Shown piece by piece: positions 1 to 8,359 of a stretch of DNA of 64,000 nt. The first letter of the stretch is position 1; each line of letters starts with the position of its first letter. Location of the stretch: positions 2,395,504 through 2,459,503 of the forward strand of contig NZ_CP010802.1 of the NCBI RefSeq assembly GCF_001278055.1. Direction: 5' to 3'. Both the position numbers and the translations under genes were made by a program. This stretch comes from Desulfuromonas soudanensis. Its GTDB lineage: Bacteria; Desulfobacterota; Desulfuromonadia; Desulfuromonadales; WTL. The notes beneath the pieces are model-generated. The model saw only the letters and a list, made by a program, of their open reading frames with translations. It searched no databases and was not told where the DNA came from.

Positions 1-179
1 AGGGAGGCGCGGCGCTCCGCACGGCCGTTGACGAAGACCTGGCCGCCGTCGAGGGCCCGCTTCACCGTCTTGCGGGAGACGCCGTCGAGGGTCCGGGTGA
101 GGAAGAGGTCGAGGCGCTCCCCGGCCTCTTCGGAAGGGACGAGGATCGTTTCGCGGCGCCGGGAAAAAGGAGAGCTCAC
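1..179 (-). CDS. RluA-family 23S rRNA pseudouridine synthase, N-terminal part (runs off the left edge)
   Basis: Only the first 59 codons are present. They form an S4-type RNA-binding domain: AGERLDLFLTRTL is followed by SRKTVKRALDGGQVFVNG, the standard S4 pattern at the N-terminus of RluC/RluD-type synthases, which isomerise uridines in 23S rRNA. The catalytic domain with its HRLD aspartate lies outside the window, so the exact family member cannot be named. The start is a GTG at 179-177 that overlaps the TGA stop of the upstream mtaB gene (GTGA), so the gene is the translationally coupled last visible member of the cysE-to-mtaB operon. An S4 protein of another class is possible but less likely. 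Confidence 0.75.
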   Translation of the reverse strand, partial: MSSPFSRRRETILVPSEEAGERLDLFLTRTLDGVSRKTVKRALDGGQVFVNGRAERRAS

Positions 180-1480
180 GGGAGAACCCCCAACAGGTGC
201 TCCCCCTGGCTGGCCGTGATCCGCAGGTCCAGCGCCTCCCCTTCCCTTCCTTTATCACAGGGAAAGAGGACGGAGAGATAGTTGCGGCTCAGGCCGCGGC
301 CGAGGCCGCCGTGGCGCCCCCCTTCGACCACCACATCGAGGGTGCTGCCGACAAAGCGTTCGGCGAAGCGGCGCAGTTTGTCGTCGCCGAGAGCCCGCAG
401 GCGCGCGGCCCGCTCGCGGATGAGGTCGCCGGGGAGCTGTCCGGCCATGGTAGCGGCGGGGGTTCCGGGACGGCGGCTGAAGGGGAAGACGTGGAGATGG
501 GAGACGGGGAGTTCCTCGATGAGGGCCAGAGTGTTGGCGAACTCGTCGTCGCTCTCACCGGGAAATCCGACGATGACGTCGAGACCGATGGCGGCCTCCG
601 GGATCCGGGCGTGGATGGTCTCCACCAGCTTGCGGAAAAAGGTGGTGTCGTAGTGGCGATTCATCCGTTGCAGCACCTCATCATCCCCGGCCTGCAGGGG
701 AATGTGGAAGTGGGGACAGAGAATCGGGGAAGCCGCCACGGTTTCGATGAGCGCGGCGGAAATCTCCGTCGGCTCCAGGGAGCCGAGGCGCAGGCGCGCG
801 ACCCTCGTTTCGCTTTCGATGCGTTGTACCAGGGAGAGGAGGGACGTCGGGGGGCTCAGGTCGAGGCCGTAGCCGCCGATATGGATGCCGGTAAGGACAA
901 TCTCGCCGTAACCGGAATCCACCAGGGTGCCGACCTGTTCGAGAACCGCTTCGGGATCCACCGAGCGGCTGCGGCCGCGGGCGTAGGGGATGATGCAGTA
1001 GGAGCAGAAGGCGTCGCAGCCGTTCTGGATCTGCACGAAGGCGCGGCTGCGTTCGGAAAAGGAGGAGAGAGGAAGAGGGACGGCTTCGGTGGCCTGGCGG
1101 ATGTCGGAGACGTGGGCGGCTGGGGTCTCTCCCCCCTCGGCAATCAGGCGCAGGAGGTCGCGCTTTTCGTCGTTGCCGAGAACCAGGGAGACCCCGGGGA
1201 TGGCGAGGAGGGCCGCCGGATCGACCTGGGCGTAGCAGCCGGTCACCACCACCCGGCAGTCGGGGTTGAGGCGACGGGCGCGGCGCACCAGGTTGCGGGA
1301 CTGGGCGTCGGTGGCGGCGGTGACGGTGCAGGTGTTGACGATCACCAGCTCGGCCCCCTCGTCGAAGGGGACGAAACGGTAGCCGGCCTCGCGCAGGCGC
1401 TCTTCGATGGCCGCCGATTCGAACTGATTGGTCTTGCAGCCTAGGGTGGCGATGGCGACGCTTCGGCTCACTCGATCCAC
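176..1480 (-). CDS. mtaB: tRNA (N6-threonylcarbamoyladenosine-C2)-methylthiotransferase MtaB
   Basis: Radical-SAM enzyme that adds a methylthio group to t6A37 in tRNAs reading ANN codons, giving ms2t6A. The 434-residue protein has the three parts of the MiaB/MtaB family: an N-terminal UPF0004 domain with cysteines C15, C51 and C82 for the auxiliary cluster, a radical-SAM motif [10 protein letters not shown] with C155, C159 and C162, and a C-terminal TRAM-like RNA-binding segment. The N-terminal [12 protein letters not shown] is typical of MtaB rather than MiaB or RimO. It overlaps mnmA upstream by 13 bp and the RluA-type gene downstream by 4 bp, so it belongs to a sulfur-transfer operon that also supplies Fe-S cluster assembly, which this enzyme needs. 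Confidence 0.93.
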   Translation of the reverse strand: MDRVSRSVAIATLGCKTNQFESAAIEERLREAGYRFVPFDEGAELVIVNTCTVTAATDAQSRNLVRRARRLNPDCRVVVTGCYAQVDPAALLAIPGVSLVLGNDEKRDLLRLIAEGGETPAAHVSDIRQATEAVPLPLSSFSERSRAFVQIQNGCDAFCSYCIIPYARGRSRSVDPEAVLEQVGTLVDSGYGEIVLTGIHIGGYGLDLSPPTSLLSLVQRIESETRVARLRLGSLEPTEISAALIETVAASPILCPHFHIPLQAGDDEVLQRMNRHYDTTFFRKLVETIHARIPEAAIGLDVIVGFPGESDDEFANTLALIEELPVSHLHVFPFSRRPGTPAATMAGQLPGDLIRERAARLRALGDDKLRRFAERFVGSTLDVVVEGGRHGGLGRGLSRNYLSVLFPCDKGREGEALDLRITASQGEHLLGVLP

Positions 1481-2550
1481 CCGCCGCCGAGGACGCGATC
1501 GCCGTCGTAGAAGACCGCCGCCTGACCCGGAGTCACCCCCTTTTGCGGCTGGTCGAAGTCCACTTGCGCCCGCCCGCCGCCGAGAGGAGTGATGGTCGAC
1601 GGAACTTCCTGGTGGCGGTAGCGGATCCGGCAGGCGGCGCGCAGCGGTCCTTCCGGAGCCGAAAGGCTCCAGTTGACGCCATGGAGCGTGAGGCTGCCGA
1701 CGGACAGGTGCTCCTTTTCACCGACCAGCACTTGGCGGCTTGCGGCATCGATACCGACCACGTACAGGGGAGAGGGCCAGGCAATCCCCAGGCCGCGGCG
1801 CTGGCCGATGGTGTAGCGGTAGGTGCCACAGTGACGGCCGAGAACCGTTCCGGAGACGTGAACGATCTCGCCGTCCATCTTACCGGCCCCCCGCTCTTCT
1901 TCGAGAAAACGGACGTAGTCGCCGTCGGGGACGAAGCAGATGTCCTGGCTCTCGGCCTTCTCCGCCACGCGCAGGGCGAAGCGGGCGGCGTGAGCGCGCA
2001 CCTCGTCCTTGGTCATTCCCCCGAGGGGGAAGAGGACCCGCTCCATCTGCTCCTGGGTCAGAGTATAGAGGAAGTAGCTCTGATCCTTGGCCGGATCGAG
2101 GCCCTTGCACAGGGCATAGCCGTCGCCTTCGGCAACGATGCGCGCGTAGTGGCCGGTGGCCAGATAATCGGCCTCGAGCTCCCGGGCACGGCGCAGCAAC
2201 AGCTCGAACTTGAGGACCTGGTTGCAGAGGACGCAGGGGTTGGGGGTGCGGCCGGCAAAATAGTCGTCGCAGAAGCGGTCGATGACCGCCTGCTGAAAAT
2301 CCTTTTCGAAATTCACCACATAAAAGGGGATGTCGAGGGATTCGGCGACCCGCCGCGCATCGTGGACATCGTCGAGGCTGCAGCAGGAGCCGAAGGTCTC
2401 GCCGTGCCCGGAGGTGAAACTGGCGTAGTCCCAGATCTGCATGGTCATGCCGATGACCTCGTGCCCCTGTTCCTTGAGGAGGGCCGCGGTCACCGAGGAG
2501 TCGACGCCGCCGCTCATGGCGACGACAATTCTCTTTCTTTTTTGCGACAT
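1468..2550 (-). CDS. mnmA: tRNA-specific 2-thiouridylase MnmA
   Basis: Thiolates U34 of Lys, Glu and Gln tRNAs using ATP and persulfide sulfur delivered from a cysteine desulfurase. The 360-residue protein carries the PP-loop SGGVDSS near residues 13-19, the catalytic cysteine in NPCVLCN (C106) and its partner in SQDICFVP, and ends in the MnmA beta-barrel region. I chose the ATG at 2550 ([10 protein letters not shown]), preceded by an AGG-type ribosome site; an in-frame GTG six codons upstream is possible but extends beyond the family start. It lies downstream of iscS and iscU, the sulfur donor system, and overlaps mtaB, so two tRNA thiolation enzymes share an operon with their sulfur source. 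Confidence 0.95.
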   Translation of the reverse strand: MSQKRKRIVVAMSGGVDSSVTAALLKEQGHEVIGMTMQIWDYASFTSGHGETFGSCCSLDDVHDARRVAESLDIPFYVVNFEKDFQQAVIDRFCDDYFAGRTPNPCVLCNQVLKFELLLRRARELEADYLATGHYARIVAEGDGYALCKGLDPAKDQSYFLYTLTQEQMERVLFPLGGMTKDEVRAHAARFALRVAEKAESQDICFVPDGDYVRFLEEERGAGKMDGEIVHVSGTVLGRHCGTYRYTIGQRRGLGIAWPSPLYVVGIDAASRQVLVGEKEHLSVGSLTLHGVNWSLSAPEGPLRAACRIRYRHQEVPSTITPLGGGRAQVDFDQPQKGVTPGQAAVFYDGDRVLGGGWIE

Positions 2551-2633
2551 AATAAACCTGTAGTACACAAGCGAAGGGGCACGACGTACCGTGCCCCTCC
2601 CGTTGATCCGGCATCTGTCAGAGGACGGAGGGA

Positions 2634-3002
2634 TTACCCCTGTTTCTCGCGGTAATTCTTGATCGCCTCGTGCAGGGCGTCAGCGGCGAGGTTGGAGCAG
2701 TGGAGCTTGGCCGGCGGCAGGCCGTCGAGGGCTTCGGCGACGGCGGCGTTGGTCAGTTCCATCGCCTCGTCGAGGGTCTTGCCGATGGCCAGCTCGGTGA
2801 CCATGGACGAGGTGGCGATCGCCGCCCCGCAGCCGAAGGTCTTGAACTTGACCTCCTTGATGACGTCGTTTTCAACCTTGAGAAAAATCTTCATGATGTC
2901 GCCGCAGGAGGCGTTGCCGACTTCGCCGACGCCATCGGCATTCTCGATTTCACCGACGTTGCGGGGATTGCTGAAGTGGTCCATCACTTTTTCTGTGTAC
3001 AT
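2634..3002 (-). CDS. iscU: Fe-S cluster assembly scaffold IscU/NifU-type
   Basis: Scaffold on which IscS-derived sulfur and iron are assembled into [2Fe-2S] and [4Fe-4S] clusters. The 122-residue protein is the single-domain NifU-N/IscU fold with the three ligand cysteines C33 (NASCGD, with D35), C58 (GCGAAIA) and C102 (LHCSNLA). The NASCGD form in place of the enterobacterial NPxCGD is seen in NifU-like proteins of anaerobes. The start ATG reads [17 protein letters not shown], the family start. It follows iscS after 67 bp in the same operon. hscA, hscB and fdx are absent nearby, so this is the minimal IscRSU type of ISC locus. Confidence 0.95.
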   Translation of the reverse strand: MYTEKVMDHFSNPRNVGEIENADGVGEVGNASCGDIMKIFLKVENDVIKEVKFKTFGCGAAIATSSMVTELAIGKTLDEAMELTNAAVAEALDGLPPAKLHCSNLAADALHEAIKNYREKQG

Positions 3003-3069
3003 GGCAGACTCCTTTATGGGGAAAAGCGAACTGGCTTTAAGTGTCAGGGTTAAAACGTCTCCTGGCCTA

Positions 3070-4278
3070 TCAGTGCACCTTGCGGATGACCTGGCATTCC
3101 TCGCAGGAGAGGGGCTCCTTGCGGTTGTAAAGGGGGCTCATCTCCCGCAGGCGCTGAACGATGGGCGGAAGGATCTCCAGGACGTAGTCGACCTCCTCCT
3201 CGGTGTTGTCGCGACCGAGGCTGAAGCGGGTACTCGAATGGGCCAGGACGACGTCGACGCACATCGCCCCCATGACGTGGGACGGCTCCAGGGAACCCGA
3301 GGTGCAGGCCGATCCCGAAGAGGCGGCGATCCCCTTCATGTCGAAGTTGAGAAGGAGCGACTCCCCCTCAATGTAAGCGAAGCTGATGTTCAGGGTGTTG
3401 GGGAGTCGCCTGGTCGGATGGCCGTTGAGCTTGATCTCGGGGATGGCGCTCATGATCCCCTCCTGAAGACGGTCGCGCAGGCCCGCGATGCGGACCGCAC
3501 TCTCGGCCATTTCGGCACCGGCGAGTTCGCAGGCGAGGCCAAGACCGACGATGCCGGCGACGTTGTACGTCCCGGCCCGCCGGTTGCGCTCCTGGTGACC
3601 CCCATGGATCAGGGCGTTCATCCGCGTGCCGCGACGGATGTAGATCGCCCCGACCCCCTTGGGAGCGCCGAGTTTGTGCCCGGAGAGGACCAGGAGATCG
3701 ACATTGGCCTTCTGGACGTCGACGGGGATCTTCCCCACCGTCTGCACGGCGTCGGTATGGAAGCGCACCTTGTACTTGCGGGCGATGGCGCCGATCTCCT
3801 CGATGGGGTAGAGATTGCCCGTTTCGTTGTTGGCCCACATGACCGAAATCAGAATCGTCTCGGCGGTGATGGCCGCCTCGAGTTCCTTGAGGTCGAGCAT
3901 GCCGTCCTTGTCCACCGGCAGGTAGGTGACGCGAAACCCCTGCTTTTCCAGGTACTCGCAGGTATTGAGCACCGCCGGATGTTCGACGCTGGTGGTGATG
4001 ATGTGGTTCCCCTTCTCCCGCAGGGCCTCCGCCGTCCCCTTGATGGCCATGTTGTCCCCCTCGCTGCCGCAGGAGACGAAGACGATCTCGGCCGGCGCGC
4101 AGTTGATCAGGGTCGCCACCTGCTCCCGCGCCTTTTCCACCGCGCCGCTCACCGCCCGCCCCGCCCAGTGGACGCTGGAGGGGTTGCCGAACTGCTCCCG
4201 GTAAAAGGGGAGCATCGCCTCGAGAACCTCGGGACGAACGGCGGTAGTGGCGTTATTGTCCATGTAGATGTGTTTCAC
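3070..4278 (-). CDS. iscS: cysteine desulfurase IscS/NifS-type
   Basis: PLP enzyme that converts cysteine to alanine and passes a persulfide to IscU and MnmA. The 402-residue protein has the PLP lysine in SGHKLGAPKG (K202) and the mobile-loop persulfide cysteine in SSGSACTSGS (C325). The start MKHIYMDNNATTAVRPEV is the usual NifS start. The C-terminus carries an extra CEEC pair (near residue 395) common in NifS-like enzymes of anaerobes; its role is unknown. The gene lies between iscR and iscU in the operon order cysE-iscR-iscS-iscU-mnmA-mtaB, so substrate supply (CysE), regulation and sulfur use are all encoded together. Confidence 0.95.
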   Translation of the reverse strand: MKHIYMDNNATTAVRPEVLEAMLPFYREQFGNPSSVHWAGRAVSGAVEKAREQVATLINCAPAEIVFVSCGSEGDNMAIKGTAEALREKGNHIITTSVEHPAVLNTCEYLEKQGFRVTYLPVDKDGMLDLKELEAAITAETILISVMWANNETGNLYPIEEIGAIARKYKVRFHTDAVQTVGKIPVDVQKANVDLLVLSGHKLGAPKGVGAIYIRRGTRMNALIHGGHQERNRRAGTYNVAGIVGLGLACELAGAEMAESAVRIAGLRDRLQEGIMSAIPEIKLNGHPTRRLPNTLNISFAYIEGESLLLNFDMKGIAASSGSACTSGSLEPSHVMGAMCVDVVLAHSSTRFSLGRDNTEEEVDYVLEILPPIVQRLREMSPLYNRKEPLSCEECQVIRKVH

Positions 4279-4375
4279 TGATCAATCCTCCATAAAACCG
4301 TGCAAATGTTCGATATTCAGCAGGAAAGAGGAGCCCCGGGAATCCCCGGCCGCCCCTTTGCCGCATGGATAAAAT

Positions 4376-4795
4376 CTAGCGGATCTTCTCCCGGGCCTCA
4401 CGAATCAAGTCCTCGAGGGTGATCGAGGAGAGAAACTGCCGGATGCGCGAGCCGAGCCCCTGCCAGACGCTGTGAGTCACGCACTGATCGGTGCAGGCGC
4501 AGCTGCCGTCGTCCCCCATGCAGGAGACGGGGACCAGGGTCTCCTCGACGCTGTCGATGATCTCGTCGACGCGGATGCTGCCGGCGGGGCGGGCGAGAAC
4601 GTAACCGCCGCCGGGGCCGCGGACGCTGTCGACGATCTTCCCCCGGCGCAGTTTGACGAAGAGTTGCTCCAGATAGGTCAGGGAGATATCCTCCCGGGCG
4701 GCAATGACCTTGAGGGAAACGGGAGAACCGTCGGCATACAAATGCAGGCTCACCATGGCGCGCACCGCATATTGAGCCTTGGTTGACAGCCGCAT
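4376..4795 (-). CDS. iscR: Rrf2-family Fe-S cluster regulator IscR
   Basis: Winged-helix repressor that reads Fe-S cluster status through its own [2Fe-2S] cluster. The 139-residue protein begins MRLSTKAQYAVRAM, the Rrf2 start, has the recognition helix region near residues 28-60, and carries C92, C99, C105 and H108. These align with the cluster ligands C92, C98, C104 and H107 of E. coli IscR. It is the second gene of the operon, 4 bp after cysE and upstream of iscS. A near-consensus type-1 IscR box lies over the promoter of cysE (5540-5564), which predicts that the cluster-loaded protein represses its own operon. Confidence 0.93.
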   Translation of the reverse strand: MRLSTKAQYAVRAMVSLHLYADGSPVSLKVIAAREDISLTYLEQLFVKLRRGKIVDSVRGPGGGYVLARPAGSIRVDEIIDSVEETLVPVSCMGDDGSCACTDQCVTHSVWQGLGSRIRQFLSSITLEDLIREAREKIR

Positions 4796-4798
4796 GAC

Positions 4799-5485
4799 TC
4801 AGGAGACCTTTTTCTTCGGGGTGGGTTTCTGTTGCCCGGCCCGCAGCAGCTCCTGCTCCTCGGTCAGTTCGCGCACCTTGCGTTCGAGCGATTGAATCTG
4901 GTCGAAGAGGCAGGCGATCGCCTTGGCTTCAGGATCCGGGAGTTGTCCGTGTTCGAGATCGCCCTTCTGGGCTCCCGCCATGACAATGCGCCCCGGCACT
5001 CCGACCACTGTGGAGTTCGGGGGGACTTCCTTGACCACCACCGAGTTGGAGCCGATCTTGCTGTTGTCGCCGACGGTGAAGGGTCCGAGAATCTTGGCCC
5101 CGGACCCGATGACCACGTTGTTGCCGAGGGTCGGATGACGTTTTTCCTTGGCCCAGGACGTGCCGCCGAGCGTGACGCCGTGGTACAGGGTACAGTTTTC
5201 GCCGATCTCGGCGGTCTCGCCAATCACCACCCCCATGCCGTGATCGATGAAGAACCCCCGACCGATCCTGGCCCCGGGATGGATTTCGATCCCGGTGAGA
5301 AACCGGCCGAGATGGGACGTCAGACGGCCGACGAAGAAAAATTTGCGTTGCCAGAGGGCGTGGGCCAGGCGATGGAAGAGCATGGCGTGGAACCCGGGGT
5401 AGCAGAAAATGATTTCGGCGATGTTTCTCACCGCGGGATCACGTTCGAACACCGCCTTGAAGTCGTCTTTGAGAGTTTGCAGCAC
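4799..5485 (-). CDS. cysE: serine O-acetyltransferase CysE
   Basis: Makes O-acetylserine from serine and acetyl-CoA, the first committed step of cysteine synthesis. The 228-residue protein is the short SAT type: an N-terminal helical part (to about residue 60) followed by left-handed beta-helix hexapeptide repeats. It carries the active-site [15 protein letters not shown] and [18 protein letters not shown] signatures. The C-terminal 30 residues are Lys/Gln rich and not conserved. It is the promoter-proximal gene of the ISC operon, so cysteine supply is coupled to cysteine-desulfurase demand. A GGAGG-type site precedes the GTG start, read as MLQTLKDDF. Confidence 0.93.
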   Translation of the reverse strand: MLQTLKDDFKAVFERDPAVRNIAEIIFCYPGFHAMLFHRLAHALWQRKFFFVGRLTSHLGRFLTGIEIHPGARIGRGFFIDHGMGVVIGETAEIGENCTLYHGVTLGGTSWAKEKRHPTLGNNVVIGSGAKILGPFTVGDNSKIGSNSVVVKEVPPNSTVVGVPGRIVMAGAQKGDLEHGQLPDPEAKAIACLFDQIQSLERKVRELTEEQELLRAGQQKPTPKKKVS

Positions 5486-5531
5486 AGAAAAATCCTCCTT
5501 AAAAAGCCACCGGGGGCGTCAATTTTTCTAA

Positions 5532-5564
5532 TCGATAACATACCTGAGTAAAACTGTCAATTAT
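5532..5564 (-). promoter_or_regulatory. cysE-isc operon promoter with overlapping type-1 IscR box
   Basis: On the minus strand a perfect TTGACA (5560-5555) is followed after 17 bp by TATCGA (5537-5532). The -35 lies inside a 25-bp sequence (5540-5564) that matches 22 of 25 positions of the E. coli type-1 IscR consensus as I remember it: it starts ATAATTGAC, ends ACTCAGGTAT and has an AT-rich centre. The element sits about 55 bp upstream of the cysE start, in an operon that encodes IscR itself. Occupancy should block the -35 and give feedback repression. Confidence 0.75.
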
Positions 5565-5612
5565 TTTGCGGCGCTGTCGGCGGGGAAAAAACAAAGGAAT
5601 TAACGTGAAGAG

Positions 5613-7664
5613 TCAGACGGGTTTGGGGAGGGTGAAGATGAAGCGGCTCCCCTGGCCGAGTTGGCTTTCGGCCCAGATTCGCCCCTGGTGAGATTCGATG
5701 ATCTTCTTGCAGATGGAGAGTCCCAGACCGGTGCCGCGGCGGGAATCTTCCTTGCCGAGTTGAGTGAACTCCTTGAAAAGGTCGGCCATCCTCTCCTCGG
5801 GTATCCCCTTGCCGGTGTCGGCGACGCAGATCCGCACCTCCTCCTCTGCCTCTTCGGTTTCGATCGTCACCGTCCCGCCGCGGGGGGTGAACTTGAGAGC
5901 ATTGCCGACCAGATTAACCAGCACCCGGTGAATCGCCTCCGGGTCGAAGAGGGCGCGGCAAGTCTCCGGAACACCGAGATTCAGCAGGAGGCCGTTTTTT
6001 TCCGCCAGGGGGACAAATCCCGGAAGGACCTCGTGAATGGTCGCCACGAGGTCCTTCTCCTCGACCTCGAGTATCATTTTGCCGGCATCGAAACGGGAGA
6101 GATCGAGAATGTTGTTGATCAGGTCGACCAGACGATCGCTCCCCTCGACGGCCTGCTCCAGGAACTCCCGCTGCTGTTCGGAAAAATTCTCCGTTCCCAT
6201 ATCCTTGAGGAGCGAGCAGTAGCCGCTGACGATGGTCACGGGAATGCGCAGCTCATGAGCGGCTGTGTTGAGAAATTCGCCCCGGATCTGGTCGACCTCA
6301 AGGAGCTGCCGATTGGCCGTCTCGAGGTTCGACCGGGTCAGTTCGAGCTCCATTTCGACCTGCCGCTTTTCCGTGACGTCGCGGATGGCCACCACCTGCA
6401 GATCACCGCAGGCGGGGCGGCTGTTGAAGCTCACCGACAGGAGGCGCCGCTCCCCGCTACGGGTGCGGATCGCCAGATCGCAGGAGAGGGGGACAGATTT
6501 TCCGGCCATCACATCCCGCCGCCGCTGCAGAATCAAACGGATCGACCGAAGGTCCAGGAGGGAGGCGAGACTGAATCCCTTGAGCTCGCTTGCCGAATAG
6601 CCGCTGATTTCCAGGGCCCGGCGGTTGGCGAAGACCGCCCTCCCCCGGCCGTCGAAGGCAATCAAAGCGTCGGAGGCGTTGTCAAAGAGTTGCTCGTAGA
6701 CCGTCTTGGTGCACAGATCCTGTTCGAGGCTGTTTTTGGCGAGCTGCAGGCGTTCCGACTCTTCACGCAGCAGCTCGAAATGATGGGCATTCTTGATGGC
6801 ATTAGCCGAAATATTGGCGATCAGCTGGCAGAACTCGATCTCCTTTTGGGAAATCCCGGCATTGGATCGAAGGGCCCGCACCACCATGGCACCGATGACC
6901 CTCTGCCGATAGACCACGGGGAGGACGAGAATGGTATTGAATTTCTGACCGTCAAGAACCGGAAGGACATCGGTCAGGAGAGGATCTTTGGTGACATCAT
7001 CGATCAGTATCGGTTCGCCGGTCTGAAGGACCCGACGGATTTCCGGATATTTATCGAGGAAAATACGCAGCCCCCCGAGGTCGGGATCGTCGCTGGAAGC
7101 CATCACGTAACCCCAGCGCTCGTCTTCCTGAACCAGAGCGATGGAACAGCGGTAAACGTCGTCGAGGAGATGGGCAATCTTGTCGACAACCTGGCGAAGA
7201 ATTTCCACGGTATCGAGGGTGGAGGTCACCGAGTTGCTGATGTCGAGAAGGGTCTGGAAATTTTCCGCTTTTCTCGCCAGAGACCGAGCGGCGCGCTTCT
7301 TGGCCAAGCTCCCCCGGACACGGGCAATGAGTTCAAAGTCGTCGAAAGGTTTGGAGATGTAGTCGTCGGCGCCGAGCTGAAAGGGGTTGACCATCCCTTC
7401 CATATCGCTGCGGCAGGTCATCATGATGACGGGGGTGTCCTGGAGGTCAGGGAGGGAGCGGATCTTGTGGCAGGCGGCCACGCCGTCCATTCGGGGCATG
7501 ACCAGATCGAGGAGAATGATGTCGGGATGGTGCGCTTCGGCCTGCTGCCACCCCTCTTCGCCGTCGATGGCGACGAGGATACGAAAACCGGCGCTCCCCA
7601 GGAGGTCGGTGAGGACTTCCCGCATGAAGCGGTCATCGTCGATGATCAGGGCCGTCAATTGCAT
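5613..7664 (-). CDS. soluble hybrid sensor kinase: REC-GAF-PAS-HisKA-HATPase
   Basis: A 683-residue cytoplasmic signalling protein with no membrane segment. In order: a receiver domain (1-120) with D9-D11, phospho-acceptor D53 and K105; a GAF domain (about 140-295); a PAS domain (about 320-435); a HisKA domain with H470 in the H-box TAAHELRIP; and a HATPase with GKGIPEE and GTGLGLSICKKIIE. The receiver at the N-terminus suggests that another kinase feeds it, or that it acts as an intermediate in a phosphorelay. No cognate output regulator is adjacent. It is transcribed leftward behind a 428-bp gap and ends 48 bp from the isc promoter region. The ligand of the GAF/PAS part cannot be deduced. 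Confidence 0.9.
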   Translation of the reverse strand: MQLTALIIDDDRFMREVLTDLLGSAGFRILVAIDGEEGWQQAEAHHPDIILLDLVMPRMDGVAACHKIRSLPDLQDTPVIMMTCRSDMEGMVNPFQLGADDYISKPFDDFELIARVRGSLAKKRAARSLARKAENFQTLLDISNSVTSTLDTVEILRQVVDKIAHLLDDVYRCSIALVQEDERWGYVMASSDDPDLGGLRIFLDKYPEIRRVLQTGEPILIDDVTKDPLLTDVLPVLDGQKFNTILVLPVVYRQRVIGAMVVRALRSNAGISQKEIEFCQLIANISANAIKNAHHFELLREESERLQLAKNSLEQDLCTKTVYEQLFDNASDALIAFDGRGRAVFANRRALEISGYSASELKGFSLASLLDLRSIRLILQRRRDVMAGKSVPLSCDLAIRTRSGERRLLSVSFNSRPACGDLQVVAIRDVTEKRQVEMELELTRSNLETANRQLLEVDQIRGEFLNTAAHELRIPVTIVSGYCSLLKDMGTENFSEQQREFLEQAVEGSDRLVDLINNILDLSRFDAGKMILEVEEKDLVATIHEVLPGFVPLAEKNGLLLNLGVPETCRALFDPEAIHRVLVNLVGNALKFTPRGGTVTIETEEAEEEVRICVADTGKGIPEERMADLFKEFTQLGKEDSRRGTGLGLSICKKIIESHQGRIWAESQLGQGSRFIFTLPKPV

Positions 7665-8092
7665 TCAGGCTCTTCCGTGTCCCCGGCCGGGAACGGGGAG
7701 TATCAGGCTGAGAGTGAAGACCGATGTGCAGTTCCTGGTCCACGTGCACGGTCCGTGCCACCGGAACGCCGATCTCCGCCCCTTCCCGCCGGGGAAGAAG
7801 GCCGGGGAGCGGGACCGCCTGAGGCATAAGAATATCCCTTTTCCCTTCTCGGCACCGGGGACGCCGGTGACAAAAAAAGAACGGAATATCCATATAATGC
7901 GGCTCCCATACCTAAACTGATCCACGGGTCAGGAAGCGCCCGACCGGGACACCTTCGAGCCTGCCGCTTCTTCTGGAGGAGAGTCCGGTCACGGACCCTA
8001 ACGGATCCGCCGAAACAATGGGGGGCTTTCCGGTGAAAAAACAGTCAAGGCCGGCGCTATCGCCCAATCCTCGGGAGAGGAGAAACAGCCCG
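7665..8092. other. intergenic gap without a recognisable gene
   Basis: No credible coding region on either strand. It holds a perfect small palindrome GCACGGTCCGTGC (7746-7758) and several GC-rich short inverted repeats around 7790-7870. An AT-rich patch at 7885-7905 may contain the leftward promoter of the hybrid kinase, but I could not assign hexamers with confidence. Confidence 0.4.
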
Positions 8093-8281
8093 TCAGTGCA
8101 GGGTCCTTTCGATCAGGAGCTCCTCGGCCCGCGGCATATCCTCCTCGGCCACATGGACCTGCATCGGGCCGATCCCAACTTCGGGCTCCTTGCGAAGGAA
8201 ATATTCGATCCCGCCCTGGCGAAGAATCGATTCGACCCGCCGGAGGTCGGATTCATCTCTCGGATCATAGAAAAGCGCCAT
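8093..8281 (-). CDS. DUF2007-type small protein
   Basis: A 62-residue protein, MALFYDPRDESDLRRVESILRQ at the N-terminus (first 20 residues MALFYDPRDESDLRRVESIL), then a region rich in acidic residues ending in EDMPRAEELLIERTL. The size and the pattern (start near a beta strand, residue about 20 onward a helix, then an EDxxxAxELL tail) match the DUF2007 putative signal-transducing family, whose role is not known. It lies 78 bp downstream of ilvA in the same direction and has its own purine-rich ribosome site (AGAGGAGGTGC), so it may be the last gene of the ilvA transcript. No catalytic residues are evident. Confidence 0.7.
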   Translation of the reverse strand: MALFYDPRDESDLRRVESILRQGGIEYFLRKEPEVGIGPMQVHVAEEDMPRAEELLIERTLH

Positions 8282-8359
8282 AAATTAAGCACCTCCTCTC
8301 TTGAAACAAGGTCCGACTTTCCCCTTTATTTTATCACGGCGAAGGGGAAACGACAGGGC

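Noticed and set aside
197-1444. Long plus-strand reading frame opposite mtaB
   Set aside because: It is the antisense shadow of a clear radical-SAM gene in GC-rich DNA; its translation is Gly/Ala/Val/Asp rich without motifs.
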